Shown here piece after piece: positions 1 to 5,218 of a DNA stretch of 6,591 nt. Position 1 is the first letter of the stretch. The number at the start of each line of letters is the position of its first letter. A program made the translations under genes and the position numbers. This DNA comes from an uncultured Ideonella sp. (GTDB lineage: Bacteria; Pseudomonadota; Gammaproteobacteria; Burkholderiales; Burkholderiaceae), in NCBI GenBank assembly GCA_946479475.1, contig CAMLGG010000286.1:1-6591 (forward strand), in the 5' to 3' direction. A model generated the notes under the pieces. The model searched no databases, was not told where the DNA came from, and worked only from the letters and a program-made list of their open reading frames with translations.

Positions 1-1988
1 GCATCCCGGACCAGGTCGGCGACCCGGAAGCTGGCGATGCCGGTCTGGCGGGTGCCCAGCAGCTCGCCCGGGCCGCGCAGCTCCAGGTCTTTCTCGGCGA
101 TCACGAAGCCGTCGGTGGTCTGGCGCATCACGTCCAGGCGCTGCCGGGCCAGCAGCGACAGCGGCGGCTTGTACATCAGCACGCAGCTGGACGCCTCGGC
201 GCCGCGGCCGACGCGACCGCGCAGCTGATGCAGCTGCGCCAGGCCGAGGCGCTCGGCGTTCTCGATCACCATCAGGCTGGCGTTGGGCACGTCGACGCCG
301 ACCTCGATCACGGTGGTGGCCACCAGCACGCCGATCTCGCCGGCCTTGAAGCGCGCCATCACGGCCGCCTTCTCGGCGGGCTTGAGGCGGCCGTGGACCA
401 GCCCGACCTCGTGCCCAGGCAGCGCGGCCGCGAGCTGGGCGTGGGTCTCGGTGGCATTGCGCAGTTCGCTCAGCGGCCTGCCGCCGCGGGCCTTGCCTTC
501 GGGCGGCGAGCCGTCGTCCTCGACCGCCTCGACCAGCGGGCAGACCCAGTAGACCTGCTGGCCGGCCTCCACGGCGTCGCGGATGCGGCCGATGAGCTCC
601 TCGCGCCGATGGTCGGCGATCAGCTTCGTCACGATGGGCGTGCGGCCCGGCGGCAGCTCGTCGATGGTCGAGACCTCGAGGTCGGCGAAGTAGGTCATCG
701 CGAGCGTCCTCGGGATGGGCGTGGCGCTCATCATCAGCAGGTGCGCCGAGAGCTCGCCTTCGGTGTCCTGCAGCTTGTGCCGCAGCGCGAGCCGCTGCGC
801 GACGCCGAAGCGATGCTGCTCGTCCACCACCGCCAGGCCGAGCCGGGCGAAGCGGACGTCGTGCTGGATCACCGCATGCGTGCCGACGACGAGCGCGGCC
901 TCTCCGCTGGCGACCTGCGCCAGCGCCTGCTCGCGCGCCTTGCCGCGCCGCGCACCGGCCAGCCAGGCCACCTTCACGCCCAGCGGCTGCAGCCACTGCA
1001 CGAGCTTGGCCACGTGCTGCTCGGCCAGGATCTCGGTCGGCGCCATCAGCGCGCATTGCCAGCCGGCGTCGATCGCCACGGCCGCTGCCAGCGCGGCGAC
1101 GACCGTCTTGCCCGCACCCACGTCGCCCTGCAGCAGCCGGTGCATCGGGCGGCCGGCGGCGAGGTCCGAGGCGATCTCGGCCGACACGCGCCGTTGGGCG
1201 CGCGTGAGGGCGAAGGGCAGCGTCGCCAGCAGCTTCTCGTGCAGCCCGCCGGCCCGGGGCGCGAGCGCAGGAGCCGCATGTCGGCCTCGCTCCCGCCGGG
1301 CCTGGCCCTGGGCCAGCTGCTGGGCGAGCAACTCCTCGAACTTCAGCCTCTGCCAGGCCGGATGGCTGTGATCCTCCAGCGTGGCGAGCGCCGTGCCGGG
1401 CGGCGGATGGTGCAGGAACTCCAGCGCCTGCCTCAGGGGCGGCAGCCCGGCCGGCACCACGCCCGGCGGCAGCACCTCGGCCAGGTTGGCGCGCTGCAGG
1501 CCCGAGGCGACGGCCTTTCGCAGGTAGGTTTGAGGCAGCGCAGCGGTGCTCGGGTAGACGGGCGTCAGGGCGTCGGCCAGGGGCGCTCCCGGCTCCACCG
1601 CCTTGAACTGCGGGTGGATCATCTCCAGGCCGAAGAAGCCAGCGCGCAGGTCGCCACGCACCCGGATCCGCGCGCCGGGCTGGAACGCCTTCTGGTGGGA
1701 GGGGTAGAAGTGCACGAAGCGCAGCACGAGCGCCTCGCCCTCGTCGTCCTGGGTGCGCACGACCAGCTGGCGGCGGGGGCGGAACTCCACCTTCGCATCG
1801 CGCACGGTCACCTCGACCTGCACGGTTTCGCCGGGATCCGCCTCGGCGAGCGGGGTGAGTCGGGTCTCGTCCTCGTAGCGCAGCGGCAGGTGCAGGGCGA
1901 GCGCGACAGGCGTGGTCAGGCCCAGCGACTGCAGCGCGCGTGCCGGGCCGGTGCGGGGCGCGGCAGGGGCGGAGGCTTCGGGTGGCAT
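1..1988 (-). CDS. recG: ATP-dependent DNA helicase RecG (C-terminus cut by window edge)
   Basis: RecG is a superfamily 2 helicase that remodels stalled replication forks and branch-migrates Holliday junctions in the cytoplasm. Reading the minus strand from the ATG at 1988-1986 gives 662 uninterrupted codons. The N-terminal wedge/OB region (about residues 60-150) is followed by Walker A GDVGAGKT (288-295), the DEQH box (389-392), SATPIPRT (motif III), the motif VI segment QLRGRVGRG (about 588-596) and the RecG-specific segment ELRGPGELLGTRQTG near the window edge. The last visible residues are VADLVRD; by family length (about 690-710 residues) only some 30-45 residues are missing. The start is uncertain: an in-frame ATG at 2018-2016 would add ten residues, and neither has a convincing Shine-Dalgarno. 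I prefer 1988 because the protein then begins MPPEASAPAAP just before the conserved wedge domain. The start lies in a strong inverted repeat, listed separately. Family identity is certain from the motifs. Confidence 0.96.
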   Translation of the reverse strand, partial: MPPEASAPAAPRTGPARALQSLGLTTPVALALHLPLRYEDETRLTPLAEADPGETVQVEVTVRDAKVEFRPRRQLVVRTQDDEGEALVLRFVHFYPSHQKAFQPGARIRVRGDLRAGFFGLEMIHPQFKAVEPGAPLADALTPVYPSTAALPQTYLRKAVASGLQRANLAEVLPPGVVPAGLPPLRQALEFLHHPPPGTALATLEDHSHPAWQRLKFEELLAQQLAQGQARRERGRHAAPALAPRAGGLHEKLLATLPFALTRAQRRVSAEIASDLAAGRPMHRLLQGDVGAGKTVVAALAAAVAIDAGWQCALMAPTEILAEQHVAKLVQWLQPLGVKVAWLAGARRGKAREQALAQVASGEAALVVGTHAVIQHDVRFARLGLAVVDEQHRFGVAQRLALRHKLQDTEGELSAHLLMMSATPIPRTLAMTYFADLEVSTIDELPPGRTPIVTKLIADHRREELIGRIRDAVEAGQQVYWVCPLVEAVEDDGSPPEGKARGGRPLSELRNATETHAQLAAALPGHEVGLVHGRLKPAEKAAVMARFKAGEIGVLVATTVIEVGVDVPNASLMVIENAERLGLAQLHQLRGRVGRGAEASSCVLMYKPPLSLLARQRLDVMRQTTDGFVIAEKDLELRGPGELLGTRQTGIASFRVADLVRD

Positions 1989-2030
1989 CGGGCGATTGTC
2001 GTGGCCGCCACGGACCATGCCCGATGCCAC
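1982..2030 (-). repeat. Perfect 12-bp inverted repeat with nested hairpin over the recG start
   Basis: GTGGCATCGGGC (1982-1993) and GCCCGATGCCAC (2019-2030) are exact reverse complements separated by 25 nt. Inside the loop CGTGG (2000-2004) and CCACG (2008-2012) form a second short stem. In the recG transcript the preferred start codon (1988-1986) falls within the downstream arm, and the alternative ATG (2018-2016) sits at the edge of the loop. The folded RNA would therefore hide the preferred start. A role in limiting recG translation is inference; a protein-binding site or chance in GC-rich DNA are alternatives. Confidence 0.6.
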
Positions 2031-2087
2031 GTGCGGTGACGACTTCTTGCCTCCGGTCACGAACGCCGGGCCGGAAGCGACCGAAAT

Positions 2088-2103
2088 GGCGGGAGAATCC
2101 GCC
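2088..2103 (+). promoter_or_regulatory. Possible -10 element (GAGAAT) inside a small GGCGG/CCGCC inverted repeat
   Basis: GGCGG (2088-2092) and CCGCC (2099-2103) flank GAGAAT (2093-2098), which resembles a sigma-70 -10 hexamer and is one of the few AT-bearing spots between recG and the next plus-strand ORF. Transcription would begin near 2105, about 40 nt before the ATG at 2145. No good -35 hexamer lies 16-18 bp upstream, so this is a weak call. Confidence 0.22.
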
Positions 2104-2144
2104 CCGCTTCGACCTCCCGACTTGACTTTGACCGGCTCCCCACC

Positions 2145-2294
2145 ATGCGTCTTGCTGTCCGACTGCTCGTGCTGATTGCCACCGTGCTGGGCCTTGGAGT
2201 GGCCTTCGCCTGGGCCTGGGACCGATCCGACGCGCGCGCCGAGGCCGCGTCCACCGCGCCGGCGCTGCACGGCGAGGCGCCGGCCGGGCACTGA
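2145..2294 (+). CDS. Possible small single-pass membrane peptide, 49 aa
   Basis: A short frame starting at ATG 2145 and ending at TGA 2292-2294 encodes 49 residues. Two Arg near the start (R2, R6) precede a continuous hydrophobic stretch at about residues 7-24 (LLVLIATVLGLGVAFAWAW), and an Ala/Pro-rich polar tail ends in GEAPAGH. This is the pattern of a membrane anchor or an uncleaved signal sequence with a short periplasmic tail. No lipobox cysteine is present. There is no clear Shine-Dalgarno in the bases before the ATG, which lowers confidence. It lies divergent from recG and 153 bp before queA. I do not recognise a family and no function can be assigned; it could be a chance frame in GC-rich DNA, although the clean charged-hydrophobic-polar layout argues for a real gene. 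Confidence 0.42.
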   Translation: MRLAVRLLVLIATVLGLGVAFAWAWDRSDARAEAASTAPALHGEAPAGH

Positions 2295-2434
2295 GCGGAT
2301 CATCCTTTCAGCGGCGCGCCGGCGAAGGGAACCGAATCGCCGATCCGGTGCCCAAACGTGGCACGTCGATTGCCGACACGGTCGCGGCCGGCGTGGAACA
2401 ATCCGCACATCCAGCCCAAGGCCGGTGAAGCCTC

Positions 2435-2438
2435 GAGG
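2435..2438 (+). promoter_or_regulatory. Ribosome binding site GAGG supporting a TTG start for queA
   Basis: GAGG (2435-2438) lies 9 nt before the TTG at 2448-2450, the first in-frame start-type codon that directly precedes the conserved QueA N-terminus ([21 protein letters not shown]). The in-frame ATG at 2358 would add 30 residues of low-complexity, non-conserved sequence, so the TTG is the better start. Confidence 0.6.
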
Positions 2439-2447
2439 TCCAGTCCC

Positions 2448-3554
2448 TTGTCCACCCCGCGTCACTACACCCTCGCCGATTTCGATTTCGAGCTGCCCGG
2501 CGAGCTCATCGCCCAGCATCCCAGCCCGGAGCGAAGCGCCTCGCGCCTGCTCGACGGCCGCACGGACCGCCCGGTCGACCGCGTCTTCCGCGAGCTGCCT
2601 TCGCTGCTCGCCCCGGGCGACCTGCTGGTCTTCAACGACACCCGCGTGATCAAGGCCCGGCTGCTCGGCGAGAAGCCCACCGGCGGCGCCATCGAGGCGC
2701 TGGTCGAGCGCATCCTTCCTGGGGTCGAGGGCGAGCCGCCGCACCAGGTCCTGGCCCACCTTCGCGCCAGCAAGTCGCCCAAGGCCGGCAGCTTCGTCCG
2801 CTTCGGGCTCGATGCCGGCACGTCCGGCGCCGGCTTCGAGGCCGAGGTGCTGGGCCGCGCGGGCCCGGACGATTCGCTGTTCCGCCTTCGCTTCCCGGCC
2901 GAACCGCTGGCCCTGCTGCAGCAGTACGGCCACGTGCCACTGCCGCCCTACATCACCCACCCCGACGCGCCGGAAGACGCCGAGCGCTACCAGACGGTCT
3001 TCGCCGAGCGTCCGGGTGCCGTCGCCGCGCCGACCGCCTCGCTGCATTTCGACGAGGCCGTGCTGGCCGCTCTCGCCGCACGCGGCGTCGAGAGCGCCCG
3101 CGTCACCCTGCACGTCGGCGCGGGCACCTTCCAGCCGGTGCGCAGCGAGAACCTCGAAGAGCACCGCATGCACAGCGAGTGGTTCGAGGTGCCCCGGGCG
3201 ACGGTCGATGCAATCGCCCAGGCCCGCGCCCGCGGCCGGCACGTGGTCTCGGCCGGCACCACGACCCTGCGCGCGCTGGAATCCGCCGCCCTGCGTTCGC
3301 CCTCCGGCCACCTGGACGAGCCCCAACGCGGCGAGACGGACATCTTCATCCGCCCCGGCTTCGAGTTCCGGGTCGTCGACCGCCTCATCACCAACTTCCA
3401 CCTGCCCAAGAGCACGCTGATGATGCTCGTCAGCGCCTTCGCCGGCCACGAGCACGTGATGGCGCTGTACCGCCACGCCATCGAGGCGCGCTACCGCTTC
3501 TTCAGCTACGGCGACGCGATGCTGTTGGCGCGCGCCCGCCCGCCGGGGCCATGA
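2448..3554 (+). CDS. queA: S-adenosylmethionine:tRNA ribosyltransferase-isomerase QueA
   Basis: QueA transfers and isomerises the ribosyl group of S-adenosylmethionine onto 7-aminomethyl-7-deazaguanine at the wobble position of tRNAs for Asp, Asn, His and Tyr, making epoxyqueuosine. From the TTG start the protein has 368 residues, slightly longer than the usual 340-356; the extra length appears to sit in loops, such as the segment before [13 protein letters not shown]. Family signatures in order are [20 protein letters not shown] near the N-terminus, [19 protein letters not shown] (from about 56), [17 protein letters not shown] (about 180), [14 protein letters not shown] (about 190), [10 protein letters not shown] (about 222), [10 protein letters not shown], and [18 protein letters not shown] (about 315-333), ending [10 protein letters not shown]. 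It is followed without a gap by the coupling ORF and the HD-GYP-like gene. The tgt gene, often adjacent to queA, is not the next gene here. An upstream promoter is not clear; AACAAT at 2397-2402 is a weak -10 candidate without a well-spaced -35. Confidence 0.96.
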   Translation: MSTPRHYTLADFDFELPGELIAQHPSPERSASRLLDGRTDRPVDRVFRELPSLLAPGDLLVFNDTRVIKARLLGEKPTGGAIEALVERILPGVEGEPPHQVLAHLRASKSPKAGSFVRFGLDAGTSGAGFEAEVLGRAGPDDSLFRLRFPAEPLALLQQYGHVPLPPYITHPDAPEDAERYQTVFAERPGAVAAPTASLHFDEAVLAALAARGVESARVTLHVGAGTFQPVRSENLEEHRMHSEWFEVPRATVDAIAQARARGRHVVSAGTTTLRALESAALRSPSGHLDEPQRGETDIFIRPGFEFRVVDRLITNFHLPKSTLMMLVSAFAGHEHVMALYRHAIEARYRFFSYGDAMLLARARPPGP

Positions 3555-3628
3555 GCCCCGCCCGGCCGCCCGCAGGGGCTCGTTCCCGCTCGGCGGGACC
3601 GGCCGCAGGCCGCAGGGTGCCCCGATGA
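3551..3628 (+). CDS. Possible 25-codon coupling ORF between queA and the HD-GYP-like gene
   Basis: An ATG at 3551 overlaps the queA stop as ATGA (3551-3554), and the frame runs 25 codons to a TGA at 3626-3628 that itself overlaps the next gene's ATG, again as ATGA (3625-3628). The product is very rich in Arg, Pro, Ala and Gly and looks like translated GC-rich DNA, so a functional peptide is doubtful. Its value may be positional: ribosomes finishing queA could restart here and then restart at the next gene. A 6-bp hairpin (TCCCGC 3584-3589 / GCGGGA 3593-3598) lies within it. Confidence 0.3.
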   Translation: MSPARPPAGARSRSAGPAAGRRVPR

Positions 3629-4566
3629 ATGCCTTGCCACTGGGGCTGGGGGGCGATCCGCCCCGCCCGAGCCTGCCGGCCGCGCAGCAGCGGCTGGCCC
3701 GGTGGCACGATCTGCTGGACAGGCTGGCGCCGGCTCTGAAGGCGCCCGAGGCGCCCGGCTTCGAGGGCGCGATCCGTGGCCTGGCCGACGAGCTCGCGCT
3801 GCTGGTCCGGGAAGAGCCCGACATGGCGCAGGCCCTGCTCGTGCACCCGGACTTCTGCTCGGCCCACCCGTACAGCGTGGCCCACTCCGCGCACGTCGCG
3901 GCCACCTGGGCCGTGCTGGCCTTGCGCCAGGGCGGCAGCGGCGTCGGGATGACGGTGCCGCTGGCGGCGGCCCTCACCATGAACCTGGCCATGCTGGAGC
4001 TGCAGGACGAGCTCACCCGGCAGGAACTGCCGCTCAAGCCCTTGCAGCGCGAGCAGATCCGCCTGCATCCGGCCCACAGCGCGGCCCTGTTGCGGCGGGC
4101 CGGGGTGGCGGATGCGCTCTGGCTGGGCATGGTCGAGCAGCACCACGAGACGCCGGCCGGTGGCGAGGCGCTGCCCGAGGCGCGCCGGCTGCGCATGATC
4201 GACGTCTACTGCGCCTGCTTCGGCGCCCGCGCGCGCCGGCACCCGCTGCTGCCGGACCAGGCGGTGCGGCGCCTGTACCAGCAGCATCCGCAGGACCCGA
4301 CCGCCATGGCGCTGGCCCAGGCCTTCGGCCTTTATCCGCCGGGCACGGTGGTCCGGCTGGCCTCGCTCGAGCTGGCGCTGGTGGTGCGGCGCGGCCACGC
4401 CGCCAACGCGCCGATCGCGATCGCCTTGCAGAACCCCAATGGCGAGGCCCGCCAGCCGCCGGCCCGGCGCGACGCGAGCCTGCCCGGCTACGCGGTGGTG
4501 GCGGCCGTCACGCCGGCCCTGCTGAGGGCGCCCATCCCGTGGGCTGAGCTGTTCAGCCTGTACTGA
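3625..4566 (+). CDS. Degenerate HD-GYP-type domain protein, predicted non-catalytic
   Basis: HD-GYP proteins are metal-dependent phosphodiesterases that usually hydrolyse cyclic di-GMP. This 313-residue cytoplasmic protein, with no signal peptide or membrane segment, follows the family layout: an H-S pair in AHSAHVA (H87), a helix AAALTMNLAML, then RLHPAHS (H148), EQHHE (H173, H174), LRMIDVYCA (D193), and a C-terminal GLYPPGTVVRLASLELALVV strand region (from about 235) typical of HD-GYP ends. The metal-binding HD dyad, normally at LLHDIG, is replaced by M119-N120, and the GYP loop after HHE is lost (HHETPAGGEALPEARRL). Histidine and aspartate positions outside the dyad are kept. The simplest reading is a pseudo-enzyme that binds a nucleotide or partner rather than cleaving one; this is inference. 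The ATG at 3625 has AGGG (3614-3617) 7 nt upstream and overlaps the stop of the preceding short ORF, so it is probably co-transcribed with queA. Confidence 0.82.
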   Translation: MNALPLGLGGDPPRPSLPAAQQRLARWHDLLDRLAPALKAPEAPGFEGAIRGLADELALLVREEPDMAQALLVHPDFCSAHPYSVAHSAHVAATWAVLALRQGGSGVGMTVPLAAALTMNLAMLELQDELTRQELPLKPLQREQIRLHPAHSAALLRRAGVADALWLGMVEQHHETPAGGEALPEARRLRMIDVYCACFGARARRHPLLPDQAVRRLYQQHPQDPTAMALAQAFGLYPPGTVVRLASLELALVVRRGHAANAPIAIALQNPNGEARQPPARRDASLPGYAVVAAVTPALLRAPIPWAELFSLY

Positions 4567-4568
4567 GC

Positions 4569-4620
4569 TGGAGCAGGCCGGCTGTTGCAGCCTGCGCCGG
4601 GCCGGAGCGGCGCTGCTCCA
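4569..4620 (+). terminator. Long nested inverted repeat after the HD-GYP-like gene, possible terminator
   Basis: TGGAGCAG (4569-4576) pairs exactly with CTGCTCCA (4613-4620), and CCGGC (4578-4582) can pair inside with GCCGG (4596-4600 or 4601-4605). It begins three bases after the TGA at 4564-4566. There is no T-run after the right arm, so it is not a classical intrinsic terminator. It may act as an mRNA 3'-end stabiliser or Rho-assisted end. Confidence 0.4.
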
Positions 4621-4643
4621 TCCTGGCAAAACGCCCGGGGCGC

Positions 4644-4657
4644 TTGATCTGACGCAA
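4644..4657 (+). promoter_or_regulatory. FNR/Anr/Dnr-like operator upstream of the cytochrome c gene
   Basis: TTGATCTGACGCAA matches the FNR-family consensus TTGAT-N4-ATCAA at 8 of 10 defined bases (TTGAT complete, CAA of the second half). Its centre (4650.5) lies about 41.5 bp before a start site predicted near 4691-4692 from the -10 hexamer at 4679-4684, the spacing of class II FNR-activated promoters. A 6-bp inverted repeat, CGCTTG (4641-4646) / CAAGCG (4655-4660), overlaps it. Binding by a specific regulator is inferred. Confidence 0.55.
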
Positions 4658-4678
4658 GCGGGTGGGATGGGTGCTGCC

Positions 4679-4684
4679 TATGGT
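4679..4684 (+). promoter_or_regulatory. -10 hexamer TATGGT for the cytochrome c gene
   Basis: TATGGT agrees with TATAAT at four of six positions, including the important T-A at positions 1-2 and the final T. It sits where an activator bound at 4644-4657 would need it, giving a predicted transcript start near 4691. No independent -35 hexamer is obvious, as expected for an activator-dependent promoter. Confidence 0.45.
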
Positions 4685-4711
4685 GTGGTCAACCCACGCA
4701 AGGAGCCCACC

Positions 4712-5098
4712 ATGAACAAGACCCAGTTGATCGCCGCTGCGGCTGCCCTGATGGCGGCCGGCGCGACCCAGGCCGCGACGAACGACGACGCGATGCTGGC
4801 CCTGGCCTCGCACAGCGGCTGCATGACCTGCCACCACGTCGATCCCGGCGCCAAGGGCCCGGACGGCCTGGCCCCGGTCGGACCCGCCTGGCGCGACGTG
4901 GCCAGCAAGTACCGCGGCCAGGCGGACGCCGAGGCGACGCTGACCACCACCGTGCTCAAGGGCTCCAACCCGTACGACAGCCACTGGAAGGGCAAGGCCA
5001 GCGGCCTGGCCATGCCGCCGAACAAGGTCGCCATCAGCGACGCCGACGCGAAGAAGCTCGTGCACTGGATCCTCGCCCTCGGCCCGGCGCCGAAGTAG
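4712..5098 (+). CDS. Periplasmic class I cytochrome c (c551/c552-like)
   Basis: A small haem protein that carries electrons between periplasmic redox partners, for example from the bc1 complex to a terminal oxidase or reductase; the exact partner cannot be told. The 128-residue precursor starts at ATG 4712, with AAGGAG (4700-4705) 6 nt upstream; an in-frame ATG at 4667 lacks such a site and would precede the signal peptide. Residues 1-21 are a Sec signal (K3, then a long Ala/Leu core) with likely cleavage ATQA|ATND. The haem-binding CMTCH is at 37-41 (cysteines 37 and 40, proximal His41). GPAWRDVASKY (57-67) is the usual family segment, and GLAMPPN (98-104) supplies the axial ligand Met101. 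The C-terminal helix AKKLVHWILAL (113-123) is typical. The mature protein of about 107 residues is somewhat longer than classic c551 (about 82), partly through a longer haem-flanking loop and the stretch around YDSHWKGK. An FNR-like operator suggests low-oxygen induction. Confidence 0.95.
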   Translation: MNKTQLIAAAAALMAAGATQAATNDDAMLALASHSGCMTCHHVDPGAKGPDGLAPVGPAWRDVASKYRGQADAEATLTTTVLKGSNPYDSHWKGKASGLAMPPNKVAISDADAKKLVHWILALGPAPK

Positions 5099-5125
5099 CA
5101 CGGCGCGCCGGACGCGGCGAGCCCC

Positions 5126-5150
5126 TTCGCGCTTCGCACGGGGCCTTCGC
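5126..5150 (+). promoter_or_regulatory. PIP box (hrpII box), TTCGC-N15-TTCGC
   Basis: TTCGC at 5126-5130 and TTCGC at 5146-5150 are separated by exactly 15 nt, a perfect match to the plant-inducible-promoter consensus TTCGB-N15-TTCGB bound by the AraC-type regulators HrpX (Xanthomonas, Acidovorax) and HrpB (Ralstonia) at type III secretion genes. The downstream gene starts 69 nt after the second half. A TTCGC also occurs within the spacer (5133-5137), so the region is locally TTCGC-rich and chance is not excluded. A -10-like TACTTG (5183-5188) starts 32 nt after the box, the spacing known for active PIP promoters (30-32 nt to YANNNT), but it ends in G instead of T. Confidence 0.65.
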
Positions 5151-5168
5151 CTGCGCGCCGGCGCAGGC
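5149..5168 (+). terminator. Perfect 8-bp GC-rich hairpin between cytochrome c and candidate effector genes
   Basis: GCCTGCGC (5149-5156) and GCGCAGGC (5161-5168) are exact complements around a 4-nt loop. A weaker stem GCCCC (5121-5125) / GGGGC (5140-5144) lies just upstream. They follow the cytochrome c stop by 22-50 nt and could end that transcript, but no T-run follows either stem. The 8-bp hairpin overlaps the last two bases of the PIP box. Confidence 0.4.
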
Positions 5169-5205
5169 CACCGGCGGTCCTCTACTTGCACCCCGCACAA
5201 GAATG

Positions 5206-5213
5206 CAAGGAGG
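5206..5213 (+). promoter_or_regulatory. Near-perfect Shine-Dalgarno for the 5219 start
   Basis: The purine run CAAGGAGGA (A-rich core AAGGAGGA, about 5206-5213) matches the anti-Shine-Dalgarno of 16S rRNA almost fully and ends about 5 nt before the ATG at 5219-5221. It is the strongest ribosome-binding site in the window and fixes the start of the following gene. Confidence 0.85.
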
Positions 5214-5218
5214 ATCAC

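Noticed and set aside
228..2039. A 603-codon plus-strand open frame.
   Set aside because: It lies fully antisense to recG, whose helicase motifs are unmistakable. Its His/Arg/Gly/Leu-rich, repeat-like product is typical of a GC-rich shadow frame.
2057..2254. A 65-codon minus-strand frame between recG and queA.
   Set aside because: It is Ser/Arg-rich with no motif, hydrophobic segment or ribosome site, and competes with the better-structured 49-residue plus-strand frame.
2327..2353. Imperfect inverted repeat GGGAACCG / CGGTGCCC between the 49-residue ORF and queA.
   Set aside because: Eight bases with one mismatch and an 11-nt loop, no T-run and no known operator match; too weak to annotate.
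3601..3617. Short direct repeat GGCCGCA twice in a row.
   Set aside because: Two 7-bp copies in GC-rich DNA are expected by chance, and nothing links them to a function.
3502..4629. A 375-codon minus-strand open frame.
   Set aside because: It is antisense to the HD-GYP-like gene and the end of queA, which have recognisable motifs and ribosome sites; its product is low-complexity Arg/Gly/Gln-rich sequence.
4667..4711. Extended start for cytochrome c at the ATG at 4667.
   Set aside because: It would put 15 polar residues before a clean Sec signal, lacks a good ribosome site, and lies upstream of the predicted transcript start near 4691.
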